Positions 28,131 through 37,986 of a stretch of 64,000 nucleotides of DNA are shown here, in pieces. The DNA lies in assembly GCF_900476395.1 (NCBI RefSeq), contig NZ_UIHB01000004.1:124001-188000 (forward strand). The letters are read 5' to 3'. Position 1 is the first letter of the stretch. The number at the start of each line of letters is the position of its first letter. A program made the position numbers and the translations under genes. The notes beneath the pieces are model-generated. The model was not told the DNA's origin. It did not search any database and saw nothing but the letters and a program-made list of their open reading frames with translations. Source of the stretch: Xanthomonas euroxanthea. Its GTDB lineage: Bacteria > Pseudomonadota > Gammaproteobacteria > Xanthomonadales > Xanthomonadaceae.

Positions 28131-28218
28131 TGGCAAAACTGAGGTTGGAAGGGTCAGCGAGTATTGCTGTTGCGCCGGCTAGCGTAAAGCGGCCGGGCGC
28201 GCCCGAGTCTGGCGGCGC

Positions 28219-28614
28219 TCAGCGATGGCGCAGCAAGGCGTGCTCGCGGGCCATGGTCAGCACCGGCCCGATGCGCCCGGCCCGGATCAGCTCGCGGCAG
28301 TGCTTGCCAACGAACTCGACCCTGGGCGCCGAAAACCACTGAACCACCCGATCCAGCTCGCCGGCGTTGATGGACCAGGCATGGCAGACCGCCTCGCCCA
28401 GTTCTTCCACGCCCACCAGCCCCAGCTCGCGGATCTGCTCGGAATCCAGCGCGAACATCTCCAGCACCTTGCCCGCATCGTCCGGCGTGCCGTAGTCAAA
28501 GCGCATCTGCCCGGCCAATTCGGCGCAATACGCAATAGAGGCTGCGCGCGCGGATTCGGCGCGTCGGATGCCCTTGAGAAGTGCGCCGATAAGTTGAGGG
28601 TGCGTGGTGGTCAT
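28219..28614 (-). CDS. Conserved-looking hypothetical protein (131 aa)
   Basis: A soluble, mostly helical protein with no signal peptide or membrane segment. It starts MTTTHPQLIGALLKGIRR and contains a stretch (LGLVGVEELGEAVCHAWSINAGELDRVV) suggestive of a compact helical domain. It ends in a basic tail. It lies 88 nt upstream of the H-NS family gene on the same strand, so co-transcription is possible. GC3-rich codon use supports coding. I do not recognise the family. Confidence 0.65.
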   Translation of the reverse strand: MTTTHPQLIGALLKGIRRAESARAASIAYCAELAGQMRFDYGTPDDAGKVLEMFALDSEQIRELGLVGVEELGEAVCHAWSINAGELDRVVQWFSAPRVEFVGKHCRELIRAGRIGPVLTMAREHALLRHR

Positions 28615-28955
28615 GGTGCTCGCTCGACGTGCCCGGCACTATGCCCATCGCCGCGCACCCGCTCAATCAGGAGCTTCCTGACCATGGGGAAGGAAATGGC
28701 GAAGCAGGTACCAAACCCCGGCCTGTCGTTCCCATACTCGGCGCCCCCCTACGCTGCGTAAGTAACTCACCCACATCCGCCCCGAAATGACCCCACGGGG
28801 ATTGCGGCAAGCTCCGACGGCATAAGGTGACAGGTGCCGCAAAAAGCACAGCATTTGTATAGAGCTTGAATATACATGTATGCCTTTTCTTCATTCCTTG
28901 CGGTAGAGGCCGCTAAGTGTGTGTGCGCTTTTGCACAGCTCCGAAGGTTTACGAG
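28615..28955. other. Upstream region of the chemotaxis receptor
   Basis: 341 nt between divergent genes. No clear sigma-28 promoter, ORF or repeat is seen. Confidence 0.45.
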
Positions 28956-31223
28956 ATGGAATTTCTTCAAAGGCACGGCGTTGGTAAGCGCCTGGGCGCC
29001 GCATTCGGCGTCCTGATTCTTCTTTCTGCCATGCTTGTTGCAGCAGGCCTGTGGACGATGTCGGTTTCCAAACATCAATTGGACTCGATCGTTCAAGACC
29101 GGATGGCGAAGATCCAGGTCGCCAATGAAATGCTGGACGCCAACTCTTCGATCCTGGTAGCGCTCGGGACCTATGCAATGGTCACCAGCGATGCGCTCAA
29201 CAAAGAGGCTGTCAAGACCATCAGTGACGAACGGGCCCGCTACAACGGGCTACGCGAAAAGCTCAGAGCCCTGGACAGCCTTTCCTTGTCTGAAGGCGGC
29301 CGCCGCGTCAGAGTCGCCCTGGACGAACGCCGCACCATCGCTCGCAGCTTCACTGATCAGGTGATGGCCCTGTGCGCCGAAGGGGACCGCATGGGAGCAC
29401 AAACCCTGCTGAGCGAGAAGGGCAGACCCGCCGTCCTGCTCTGGCAGAAAACACTGCGGGAGTTGGTGTCACGCCAGAACAACAACACCAAGGATGCGTA
29501 CGCGGAAGCACTGGCCGCCATTGCAGGCGGACGGGCCATGCTCATCACCGGTGGCGCCGTTGTCCTGATCGCAAGCGCTTTGCTGGGCTGGATCATTACC
29601 CGCAGCCTCACCACGCCCCTGGCCCGTGCAACACAGGTCGCCAATGCCATTGCGCAAGGGGATCTGACCAGCAACGCGCAAACCAAGGCTCGGGACGAAC
29701 CGGGGCGTTTGCTTCAGGCAATGCAGGTCATGCAAACGCAAATCCGCAGCCTGATGGCGGCCCAGTCAGACATGGCCAGGCGCCATGACGAAGGCCAGAT
29801 CAGCTTTCTGATGGATGCCAGCGCACTGCCCGGCGACTACGGCCGCATGGCCGAGGACACCAACGCCCTGGTTGCCTCCCACCTCAGCGTGCAGTCCAAC
29901 CTCGCACGCATCATGGGCCGCTACGCCATTGGCGACCTGAGTGAAGACATGGAGCAGTTGCCAGGCGAAAAAGCCGTGCTGACGCAGACCATGAATGAGG
30001 TCAAGACCAACCTGTCTGCCATGAACCTGGAAATCAAGCAGTTGGCACAAGCTGCTGCCAATGGCGACTTCACCGCACGCGGCGATGCGGAACGGTTCCA
30101 GTACGACTTCCGCATCATGGTCGAGAGCCTCAACCTGCTCATGGCCACCGCGGACAGCAACCTGCAATCCCTGTCCTCGCTGCTGCAGTCCATCGCCGCA
30201 GGCGACCTAACAGCCCGCATGACCGGCGAGTTCAAGGGCGTCTTCGCGCAGATGCGCGACGATGCCAATACCACTGCTGCACAGCTTGCAGAGATTGTCG
30301 GACGCATCCAGCAGTCGGCGGTGTCCATCAATTCGGCAGCCAGCGAGATTGCGGCAGGCAACCAGGACCTGTCCCAGCGCACAGAACAACAGGCGGCCAA
30401 CCTGGAAGAAACCGCTGCCTCGATGGAAGAGCTGACCTCCACCGTTCGCCAGAACGCCGAACATGCGCGCCAGGCCAATCAGCTGGCGATCGGCGCCGCA
30501 GGCGTGGCATCCCAGGGCGGCGAAGTCGTCGGCCAGGTGGTCGCAACCATGAGTGGTATCGAGGCATCGTCCAAGAAGATCGCCGACATCATCTCGGTCA
30601 TCGACGGTATCGCGTTCCAGACCAACATCCTGGCATTGAATGCCGCCGTGGAAGCGGCGCGGGCCGGCGAGCAAGGCCGCGGCTTTGCCGTGGTCGCCTC
30701 GGAAGTACGTACGCTGGCACAGCGTTCGTCCGGCGCGGCCAAGGAGATCAAGGACCTGATCGACGACTCGGTGCAGCGCGTCGTGGAAGGCTCGGCCCTG
30801 GTGCGCAGCGCCGGAACCACGATGACCGAAGTGGTCGCCAGCGTGCAGCGCGTGACCGACATCATGGGCGAAATCTCTGCAGCCTCGCAGGAACAGTCGG
30901 CCGGCATCGAGCAGGTCAACACCACCGTGACGCAGATGGATGAAGCGACCCAGCAGAACGCCACACTGGTCGAGGAGGCGACCGCTGCAGCCCGCGCGAT
31001 GGAAGAACAGGCCACGCAGCTGACCGACGCCGTGGCGGTGTTCAAGATCGACAAGGACAACGTTGCGGTCCGCGCGGCTCCTGCCTCGTCAGCCATTGCT
31101 GGCTCAAACAGCAACAGGACGCCAACGCCTGTGAAGACACCCGCAAAAATTGTCCCGCACCGTGCACCGCGCAAACTGGAAGCCATCAGCTCCACTGACG
31201 GCGCAGGCTGGCAGGAGTTCTGA
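28956..31223 (+). CDS. Methyl-accepting chemotaxis protein
   Basis: A 755-aa transmembrane chemoreceptor. ATG at 28956 has GAAGGT upstream. TM1 is about 18-40. The periplasmic four-helix-type sensor runs to TM2 ([20 protein letters not shown], about 194-213). A HAMP domain and at least one further HAMP-like repeat lie at about 280-470. The cytoplasmic signalling hairpin is present ([18 protein letters not shown], about 555-572). The last residues are GWQEF, matching the xWxxF pattern of the C-terminal tether used to recruit CheR. There are no neighbouring che genes, and the ligand is unknown. Confidence 0.94.
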   Translation: MEFLQRHGVGKRLGAAFGVLILLSAMLVAAGLWTMSVSKHQLDSIVQDRMAKIQVANEMLDANSSILVALGTYAMVTSDALNKEAVKTISDERARYNGLREKLRALDSLSLSEGGRRVRVALDERRTIARSFTDQVMALCAEGDRMGAQTLLSEKGRPAVLLWQKTLRELVSRQNNNTKDAYAEALAAIAGGRAMLITGGAVVLIASALLGWIITRSLTTPLARATQVANAIAQGDLTSNAQTKARDEPGRLLQAMQVMQTQIRSLMAAQSDMARRHDEGQISFLMDASALPGDYGRMAEDTNALVASHLSVQSNLARIMGRYAIGDLSEDMEQLPGEKAVLTQTMNEVKTNLSAMNLEIKQLAQAAANGDFTARGDAERFQYDFRIMVESLNLLMATADSNLQSLSSLLQSIAAGDLTARMTGEFKGVFAQMRDDANTTAAQLAEIVGRIQQSAVSINSAASEIAAGNQDLSQRTEQQAANLEETAASMEELTSTVRQNAEHARQANQLAIGAAGVASQGGEVVGQVVATMSGIEASSKKIADIISVIDGIAFQTNILALNAAVEAARAGEQGRGFAVVASEVRTLAQRSSGAAKEIKDLIDDSVQRVVEGSALVRSAGTTMTEVVASVQRVTDIMGEISAASQEQSAGIEQVNTTVTQMDEATQQNATLVEEATAAARAMEEQATQLTDAVAVFKIDKDNVAVRAAPASSAIAGSNSNRTPTPVKTPAKIVPHRAPRKLEAISSTDGAGWQEF

Positions 31224-31232
31224 GTCAATCTA

Positions 31233-31259
31233 GGTGGGCCCAGATTTTCTGGGCCCACC
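31233..31259 (+). terminator. Hairpin after the chemoreceptor gene
   Basis: A perfect 12-bp stem GGTGGGCCCAGA/TCTGGGCCCACC with a TTT loop lies 9 nt after the stop. It lacks a T run, so termination efficiency is uncertain. Confidence 0.65.
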
Positions 31260-31442
31260 GGGGTTCTGATTCGCCCCGGCATTGCACAGCAGCAGACGGT
31301 GGCAAACGCTTGTCCTGCATTTCCGAGTCCGCTATAAGTTGCCCCTAAGCGGGCTTAACAGCACCGACATAGTGGCCAGGTAGGCTCGCTCCTCAGGGTC
31401 AGATGAGGTGCGGGGCTACCGTCTGTGCATCAAAGGGCATAA

Positions 31443-31634
31443 ATGCAAACACTGATAAATGACCTGGAAGTGCTGCTGGCAGCTTGGGATGCGCAGGCAA
31501 AAATTTTTGATTCATGCGACATGCCTGCGTCCGCACTTGCCTTTCGAGAATGCCGGCGGCGCTTGAGCCTGGTCTTGGCACCGCATGTTGGCGTTTTCGG
31601 CGCACATGCCACGAAGGTCACTACCCCTCCCTGA
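31443..31634 (+). CDS. Small hypothetical protein (63 aa)
   Basis: ATG at 31443 has AAAGGG about six nt upstream. The protein begins MQTLINDLEVLLAAWDAQAK and is predicted helical in its first half. There is no recognised family or context. Possibly genuine because of the ribosome site. Confidence 0.35.
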   Translation: MQTLINDLEVLLAAWDAQAKIFDSCDMPASALAFRECRRRLSLVLAPHVGVFGAHATKVTTPP

Positions 31635-31993
31635 CGGAGCAGGGGTGACCCATGCGCTTGGCCACCAGTCCAGCCCCCGGAGGATGCGGAAGCCTAGGCG
31701 CTCAACAGACCACGTCCAGCACCAGCTGCTGGCCCATAGGCGAGCATGGCTTGGCGCGACAAAGGTCAGGCGGTCCTGCGGCCGGGTCGGTGTATTGGAT
31801 GCAACAAATGCCGACACCCCTGGCAGTGTCGCTGCAAAGCAAACGCAGGTGGCAAATACCGATCTCTGTTGAAAGATCACGATCTCCAGCCGTGCGGGCG
31901 CCTCCAGCGCCCGCTACGTCCGCGAATCGAAGAATGGAAAGCCCCATCTACGACAGGGATGGCAATGCGATCAACTCGCGGTTTCCGGCGCGA
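31635..31993. other. Intergenic region with an inverted repeat
   Basis: 359 nt. It contains GCGGGCGCCTCCAGCGCCCGC (a near-palindrome around 31897-31917). No credible gene; some spurious ORFs only. Confidence 0.45.
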
Positions 31994-33781
31994 TTACTTC
32001 GGCGGGGCGACGGTCTGGGCGTAGGTCCCCAACGTTTCGCCTTTCGCCAGAACATGGCCCGACGCAGCGGCAAGCACCTCGTCCCGGGTCGCACCCGGCT
32101 TGACGTCCAGCATGGTGTCCAGCGCCAGGACCTGGAAGTGATAGTGGTGCGGCGGATCGCCCACAGGCGGGTGCGGTCCGTAGTAGCCAACCGAACCACG
32201 GCTCGTTGCCCCCTGCAGCACGCCGTCGGGCTCAGTCAGACGCATCTGCTCCTGCACGCCCTCGGGCAGCTGGGTGACCTTGGCGGGAATGTTCCAGGCC
32301 ACCCAATGGACGAACGGCGTGATGGGCCTGGCATCGGGGTCTTCCATGATCACGACGTAGGAGGTGGCCTTGGCAACCGCTTTCCATGACAGCGCCGGCG
32401 AGACGCCATCGGCGTAATCGCTGAAGCGCTTGTCCATCGCAGCGCCGCTGGCAAACGCGGGCGCAGTCACGGTGAGCGTTCCCTTGCCGTTGGTCTCGGG
32501 ACGAGCCAGGGCGAGCGGCACCCCATTGCCCTGGTTGACCTGTTTCTCGAGCGACGCCGCTGGTGCTGCGCTGGGTTGCCCTGCTGCCGCAGCGCGGGCC
32601 GGCGCGCCCGTGGCGGAGATGCGGTAGATGACGCCATTGGCATCGTCCGAGACCAAAAGCGCGCCGTTGGCTGTCTCCGCCAGGCCCACGGGCCGCGCAA
32701 AGTGTTTCGTGCCGCCCTCGGTCAGGAAACCGGTCACGAATGGCTCGAAAGCGACCGGCTTGCCGTTTTCGAACTTCAGCCGCACCACCTCGTAGCCGGA
32801 CGCCGGCTTGCGATTCCACGACCCACGGAAGGTGATGAAGGCATCGCCCTTGTAATCGGCCGGGAAGGATGCGCCCCGGTAGAAGTGGAACTGCATGGCT
32901 GCGGCGTGAGCCGTGTAGCCCAGGACCATCGGTTCGCTGATCGCGGCCCACTGCTGCTTGGTCATCTCGCCCTGCGGCGTGCTCTGCGGGTTGACCCCGT
33001 CCTTGCCCCAGATGTGGGGCCAGCCATATTGCTTGCCCTTGACGATGTGGTTGAGCTCCTCCGGCTGGACCTCATCGCCCAGGAAATCCATGCCCTGGTC
33101 CATGCCCCAGAACTCGCCGGTCGCAGGGTCCCAATCGAAGCCGATGGTGTTGCGCAGGCCACTGGCAAAGATGGTGCGTGACTTCCCATCGGGCGACACG
33201 CGCAGCATCGTCGCGTGCTCGGGGTTGGTCTCGTTGCACGCGTTGCAGGTCGAGCCGATGCTCAGATACAGCATGCCGTCCGGGCCGAATGCCATCGTAC
33301 GATTCGGATGCTGCCCACCGTCCGGTAGATCGCCCACCAGCAACCTGAGTGGTCCCAGGGTTCCGTCTTTCAGAATCGGGGCGACGAACAGCTCCTTGAC
33401 CGTGACCAGGTAGAGCTGGCCATCGCGAACCGCCAGGCCATGCGCTCCGGATCGGTTGGCCACCACCTTGGCAGGTGCGTCGAGCTTGCCATCGTCGTTG
33501 GCGTCCTTCAGCAGCAGGACGTCGCCCTGATCACGCCGGGACACGTAGATGTTGCCGCCCGGCGCCACGGCGATGATGCGGGCATTCTTCAGCCCGGTTG
33601 CGAGCGGCTTGATCTGAAAGCCTGCCGGAACTTTCAACCCAGCCATCTGACCAGGACTGGCGTCTACCTTCTCCGGCTTGAATGTGTGCACCTGCGCCGG
33701 CACGTCGGTGCCGTCCCCTTGCTGCGCGTGTGCGTGACCTACCAACAATCCGAGCAGTGCTGCGGACAGGATACGGCGCAT
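31994..33781 (-). CDS. Secreted sorbosone dehydrogenase-like beta-propeller fused to a PEBP (YbhB/YbcL) domain
   Basis: ATG at 33781 (595 aa) has GGGAGAG about six nt upstream and gives a clean signal peptide (MRRILSAALLGLLVGHAHA). Residues about 45-395 form a PQQ-dependent sugar dehydrogenase-type beta-propeller (ARIIAVAPGGNIYVSRRD; HPNRTMAFGPDGMLYLSIGS; NTIGFDWDPATGEFWGMDQG). A linker of Ala/Pro follows. Residues about 435-590 are a Raf-kinase-inhibitor-like PEBP domain (SPALSWKAV, VIMEDPDA, HWVAWNIP, GYYGPHPPVGDPPHHYHF). The two are continuous with no stop. Substrate and cofactor use are inferred from families; redox activity is not proven by the sequence. Confidence 0.88.
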   Translation of the reverse strand: MRRILSAALLGLLVGHAHAQQGDGTDVPAQVHTFKPEKVDASPGQMAGLKVPAGFQIKPLATGLKNARIIAVAPGGNIYVSRRDQGDVLLLKDANDDGKLDAPAKVVANRSGAHGLAVRDGQLYLVTVKELFVAPILKDGTLGPLRLLVGDLPDGGQHPNRTMAFGPDGMLYLSIGSTCNACNETNPEHATMLRVSPDGKSRTIFASGLRNTIGFDWDPATGEFWGMDQGMDFLGDEVQPEELNHIVKGKQYGWPHIWGKDGVNPQSTPQGEMTKQQWAAISEPMVLGYTAHAAAMQFHFYRGASFPADYKGDAFITFRGSWNRKPASGYEVVRLKFENGKPVAFEPFVTGFLTEGGTKHFARPVGLAETANGALLVSDDANGVIYRISATGAPARAAAAGQPSAAPAASLEKQVNQGNGVPLALARPETNGKGTLTVTAPAFASGAAMDKRFSDYADGVSPALSWKAVAKATSYVVIMEDPDARPITPFVHWVAWNIPAKVTQLPEGVQEQMRLTEPDGVLQGATSRGSVGYYGPHPPVGDPPHHYHFQVLALDTMLDVKPGATRDEVLAAASGHVLAKGETLGTYAQTVAPPK

Positions 33782-34027
33782 ATGGCTCTCCCGATGCGTG
33801 GATAAATCGCTCTCAAGGACTGCCCGATGGATCGGCAGTCGACACGATCTTTTTGCACGAGATGCGTGATGGGAACAGCAAGGAAACGCCTGCGTCACCT
33901 TGCTCACGGCCCATGGCCATGGCCCAAGTGAATTAGACGCCGGGCCGGTTGACGCAAGCACAGTCGGTACAGGTCACAATGACGACGATCGGCGCCAGAC
34001 AGGCAGGTCCTGCGCAAGGAGATTTCG

Positions 34028-34405
34028 GTGGAGACATCTGTCGTCGTTACATTGGAGGCCGCGTTCGCTGGGTTCACATTCCTGCCCTGGATTGCGTGGG
34101 CGCACAACAGCCTCAACCCCACGTTGATTCTTCATGCAGAGCGTGTGGAGTACCGCGTCTTGCGGACCCGTACTCGGTCTTACGCAGATGTTGCCTTGGT
34201 CGACTACCGGAAGACCCACGGAACCGAGAACATCGTGCTTGCGTTCCACGGATCGAAGACCACCTTCATTGCGAACACAGGGCTGCTGCGACGGACCAGG
34301 GAGGCCATCCACTTGCTCCACCAGCGTGGCTGCCCTCTTTCGGATCGTGCGCGTGCGTTGATTTCTCCAGGCAGCAGCAACGACACCCACAACCCATCGC
34401 GCTAA
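34028..34405 (+). CDS. Hypothetical protein (125 aa)
   Basis: GTG at 34028 sits six nt after AAGGAG, a strong ribosome site that supports this start. Residues 8-28 are hydrophobic (LEAAFAGFTFLPWIAWA). The middle is beta-rich (VEYRVLRTRTRSYADVALVDY ... NIVLAFHGSKTTFIANTG), reminiscent of small PH-like folds. A basic C-terminus follows. It is divergent from the dehydrogenase fusion. No family is recognised. Confidence 0.55.
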   Translation: METSVVVTLEAAFAGFTFLPWIAWAHNSLNPTLILHAERVEYRVLRTRTRSYADVALVDYRKTHGTENIVLAFHGSKTTFIANTGLLRRTREAIHLLHQRGCPLSDRARALISPGSSNDTHNPSR

Positions 34406-34670
34406 CGCACCCGCCCGACGTGCAAGGCTCAGACCACCGCAATGCCGCTGCGTCGCTGCGCCGGCTGACCACAGCGGGCTCAGCGGCAGGTTCGGCGTCG
34501 GCAGCGGTCAAACCGCGAAGCGCCCGGTCAGCTCGTCGTGGGCACCACGGTCTGGCGCAGGGGCGGATGCGAGTAAAACGAACCGCGCTGCTGCTATGCA
34601 ACGCGTTGCATCCCCAAAAACGGCCCAGCTGTGCGTGCCCTCATCCTAGGGCGACGCCCCCACAGCTTGC

Positions 34671-35100
34671 TCAATCCGCGAAACTCAACACCACGCGACC
34701 TTCGATGGCGCCTTGGTGCATGCGGGTAAATACCTCGTTGATGTTTTCGAGCCGGTCGGTCTGGACCGTCGCGGCCACCTTGCCTTGCCCTGCGAAGTTC
34801 AGCGACTCTTGCAGACCCAAACGACTGCCGACGATCGATCCTCGCACGGTCACGCCGTTGAGCCCTCCTTCTTCGCATTGACCGCCACAGTGGCGCCCGG
34901 TCGCCGGGCGAGATCCAGCTTGGCGTCGTCCACATCGACCGCTGCCACAGTGAGTCACATCGCCTTGGCGTATTGCACGGCCATATGACCCAGCCCGCCG
35001 ATGCCGGAGATGACGGCCCAGTCTCCGGGCTTGGTGTCGGTCATTTGAGCCCCTTGTGGACCGTCACACCTGCGCAAAGAAGGGGGGGAGCGATCTGAAC
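34671..35100 (-). pseudogene. Remnant of a zinc-dependent alcohol dehydrogenase
   Basis: Reading the minus strand, fragments of an AdhP-type enzyme appear in order: [16 protein letters not shown], then a one-base frameshift into [20 protein letters not shown], an in-frame TGA after KAM, AAVDVDDAKLDLARRPGATV, a large deletion, and finally GVTVRGSIVGSRLGLQESLN to the stop at 34671. The 5' part with the catalytic zinc ligands is missing. This is a decayed gene, not a functional enzyme. The 5' boundary is approximate. Confidence 0.85.
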
Positions 35101-35534
35101 GACTTCTTAGAAGGTAAGCGTTGGAGCGAAGCCTAACGCCTCACCTCAAAGCCGCTTTGAGTTCAATCAATTTTTCCGTGGCGCGAGCGCTTTCCAGCAG
35201 GCTGCACGCCATGCACCTGGATACCCAGGACCCAACGTCAGAAACGACCGGTAAATAAGCATCAGCTCTCCGCATCTTGGACTGACATTTTTTGCGTGAC
35301 GATGCCCGAATCAATTCGGTTTGCTCCGGCACATACCATCATCCCAGCTTGCTCCAGAGGCCGTTCGATCCGAGTTGATCGAAATCAAGGCAGGCGTGTA
35401 TGGTGCAATGCATCATGAGACCCGAGGTGGCACCGGCTGGCGTTGCTTTTCGGTGTCGAAGTCGCACCGTGATGGCGAGAAAGAAAAGCTGTTGTGGGGG
35501 GCAACAGCGTCATATTTTTTCAAGGAGTGTGGAC
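35101..35534. other. Intergenic region with a doubtful small ORF
   Basis: 434 nt. A minus-strand 63-codon ORF (35141-35332, beginning MPEQTELIRASSRKK) is open but has no strong ribosome site or family; I do not call it. Nothing else is seen. Confidence 0.35.
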
Positions 35535-36077
35535 ATGAGGCCTGGTGAAAAATCAGCAGTCGTTACCGGTGCTGCGCAACGCAGTGAGGCTTCTTCGAGC
35601 AAGGCTTCAGGCGGATACGACATGCACGCACACACGTCTGCCCATCCCGGACCCGACTTCATCGCCAATGCCCAGCAGACCTTCGGGCTGACTGTCGTGA
35701 GCCTTACGGGAGCCCAATGGGAGGGACGCGCTCGGGAGGTCAGTCTTCCTGGAGAACGCGGCCGATTTGGCGTGATGGCACGACATACACCAATGCTGAG
35801 CACGCTGCGCGAAGGCATGATCCTCATTTATCCGGAAACGGGCGAGCCGCCTTTCCAGCTCTATGTGTCGGGCGGCTTCGTCGAGGTCCAGCCAACTCAC
35901 GTCGCCGTTTTGGCTGACCTGGCGCTGCGAAGCGAAGACCGGGACAGGGCGAAGGCCGAAGTTGCGAAAACTGCCGCGAATTCGCCCATGGCAACGTCTC
36001 TCACGGACGCTGCCTATGCGCAAACGCACGCCGAGCTCATGCATCACTTTGGGGAAAGCCCACGCGCCAAGCCTTGA
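35535..36077 (+). CDS. Orphan ATP-synthase epsilon-subunit-like protein
   Basis: ATG at 35535 (180 aa) has AAGGAG about seven nt upstream. The first 45 residues are polar and low-complexity. Residues about 47-135 match the beta-sandwich of F1 epsilon/AtpC: LTVVSLTGAQWEGRAREVSL, PGERGRFGVMARHTPMLSTL, YVSGGFVEVQPTHVAVLADL. A shorter helical tail replaces the usual C-terminal helical hairpin. No other atp gene is nearby. An anion transporter gene follows after 69 nt on the same strand and may be co-transcribed. The role outside an ATP synthase is unknown. Confidence 0.8.
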   Translation: MRPGEKSAVVTGAAQRSEASSSKASGGYDMHAHTSAHPGPDFIANAQQTFGLTVVSLTGAQWEGRAREVSLPGERGRFGVMARHTPMLSTLREGMILIYPETGEPPFQLYVSGGFVEVQPTHVAVLADLALRSEDRDRAKAEVAKTAANSPMATSLTDAAYAQTHAELMHHFGESPRAKP

Positions 36078-36146
36078 TGACTGGAACCGCGGCACATCGC
36101 CTCAAGCGTTCTCCGCTTGTTGAACAGTCATAAAAGAGGGCCCCGC

Positions 36147-37652
36147 ATGTCAGGTCGCGTCAAAGCAGCATTCAAGTATTTCAATCAAGCCGTGCCGTTC
36201 AAACTGCCTCAGGCCCTGGTGACAACGGCCGTGCTTATCGCATTGCTCTTGCTCCCGTGCCCTGAAGGCCTGACGCCCAAGGCCTGGGGGCTGGTCGCCA
36301 TCTTCCTGACCACCATCATCGCGATCATCCTCAAGGTCATGCCCATCGGGGTGATGGCGATGATGGCCATCGTCATCGTCGCGCTTTCCCAAGTCACGTC
36401 AACCAGCTCCAAGGGTGCGATCACTGATGCGCTCAGCAGCTTCTCGAGCCCGCTCATCTGGCTGATCGTGGTTGCGATCCTGATTTCCCGTGGCCTGAAG
36501 AAGACGGGCCTGGGGAACCGTATCGGCATGGTGTTCATTGCGCTCCTGGGCAAACGGACACTGGGCATCGGCTACGGCCTGACGATCTGCGAGCTCCTGC
36601 TCGCCCCCTTCACCCCCAGCAATACCGCGCGTGGCGGGGGCATTGTTCACCCCATCATGAGGTCTATTGCCAACTCGTTCGATTCCGATCCGGCCAAAGG
36701 CACGCAAGGCAAGGTGGGGACCTACCTGGCATTGGTGAACTACCACGCCAATCCCATCACATCGGCAATGTTCCTCACCGCCACAGCACCCAATCCGCTG
36801 GTGGTCGATTATGTGGCCAAAGCGACGAACCAACAGCTGCACCTGTCCTGGACGACCTGGGCGCTCTGCATGCTTCTACCGGGGCTGGCCTGTTTGATCA
36901 TCATGCCTCTGGCCATCTATCTGCTGTCTCCTCCGGAGTTGAAGGCCACCCCTAACGCGGTTGATTTCGCCAAGACCGAATTGAAGGCGATGGGGCCGCT
37001 GACGGCGAAAGAAAAAGTGATGATCGGGACCTTTGGTTTGCTGTTGGTCCTTTGGGCGAACGTGCCCGCCATGATTCTCGGCCCCTCATGGACCCTGGAT
37101 CCCACAGTCGTGGCATTCGTTGGCTTGTTTACGCTGATCATCACCGGCACGCTGGACTGGGACGACGTGCTTTCCGAAAAAAGTGCGTGGGACACGCTGG
37201 TGTGGTTTGGCGCGCTGGTGATGATGGCCGAACAGCTCAACAAGCTGGGCGTGGTTGGCTGGTTCACCGAGGCCATGAAGGGCGCCATCATCGCGAGTGG
37301 AATGGGATGGAAAGCCATCGCCTGCGTGCTCGTCCTGGCCTTTGTCTTTTCCCATTATCTGTTCGCGAGCACCACCGCCCACATCAGTGCGATGCTGCTT
37401 GCGTTCCTGGGCGTGGGTGCACTGCTCATACCGCCGGATTACGTCATCCCCTTCATGCTCATGATGACCGCGTCTTCGGCGATCATGATGACACTGACGC
37501 ACTATGCCACGGGAACCTCACCCATCATTTTCGGCAGCGGCTACGTCAGCCTGGGCGCCTGGTGGAGGATCGGACTGATCATGTGCCTGCTTGAGCTTCT
37601 CATCTTCGCTCTCGTCGGCAGCACCTGGTGGAAAGTCCTTGGCTTCTGGTAG
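36147..37652 (+). CDS. DASS-family anion transporter (dicarboxylate/citrate type)
   Basis: 501 aa with about 12 hydrophobic segments. ATG at 36147 has GAGGG nearby; a TTG at 36117 is open in frame. Hallmarks of the divalent anion:Na+ symporter / CitT group are present: PFTPSNTARGGGIVHPIMRS near 160 and, in the second half, FASTTAHISAMLLAFLGVG and LTHYATGTSPIIFGSGYV, the paired SNT-like substrate/ion motifs. It likely moves a di- or tricarboxylate across the inner membrane. The exact substrate is not readable. It lies directly behind the epsilon-like gene. Confidence 0.88.
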   Translation: MSGRVKAAFKYFNQAVPFKLPQALVTTAVLIALLLLPCPEGLTPKAWGLVAIFLTTIIAIILKVMPIGVMAMMAIVIVALSQVTSTSSKGAITDALSSFSSPLIWLIVVAILISRGLKKTGLGNRIGMVFIALLGKRTLGIGYGLTICELLLAPFTPSNTARGGGIVHPIMRSIANSFDSDPAKGTQGKVGTYLALVNYHANPITSAMFLTATAPNPLVVDYVAKATNQQLHLSWTTWALCMLLPGLACLIIMPLAIYLLSPPELKATPNAVDFAKTELKAMGPLTAKEKVMIGTFGLLLVLWANVPAMILGPSWTLDPTVVAFVGLFTLIITGTLDWDDVLSEKSAWDTLVWFGALVMMAEQLNKLGVVGWFTEAMKGAIIASGMGWKAIACVLVLAFVFSHYLFASTTAHISAMLLAFLGVGALLIPPDYVIPFMLMMTASSAIMMTLTHYATGTSPIIFGSGYVSLGAWWRIGLIMCLLELLIFALVGSTWWKVLGFW

Positions 37653-37986
37653 ATCTTGGATCGTCCCATGAGCAGCCAGGAACACAGCGCCTGACACGCC
37701 ACCTGGCAACGGCCAACTGATCGCGCAGCGTGGAGCAGCACCTGCGTATCCCGCACGACCTGCGACAGAAAGGCCGCCAAGAAAACGTCAGGACTCTTGC
37801 CTGCATGCCGCGTGGCACACCGCAACCGATGCTGGATAGATGGCATGCGGGCCGGCCGAGCGCGACATCATCAGCGGCGTGGGCAGGATTGATCCCTCGC
37901 TTGATACCTCAAGGGGCATCGCTCGGAATTATCAATCGGCCGGAATATCCAGCCAGGTCAGACACTTAAAGACTTGGCGGAAGCTC
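37653..37986. other. Intergenic region before tRNA-Gly
   Basis: 334 nt between the transporter and the tRNA 3' end. No gene or clear att-type repeat seen. Confidence 0.45.

Noticed and set aside
35141..35332. 63-codon minus-strand ORF
   Set aside because: No ribosome site, family or context; not enough support for a gene.
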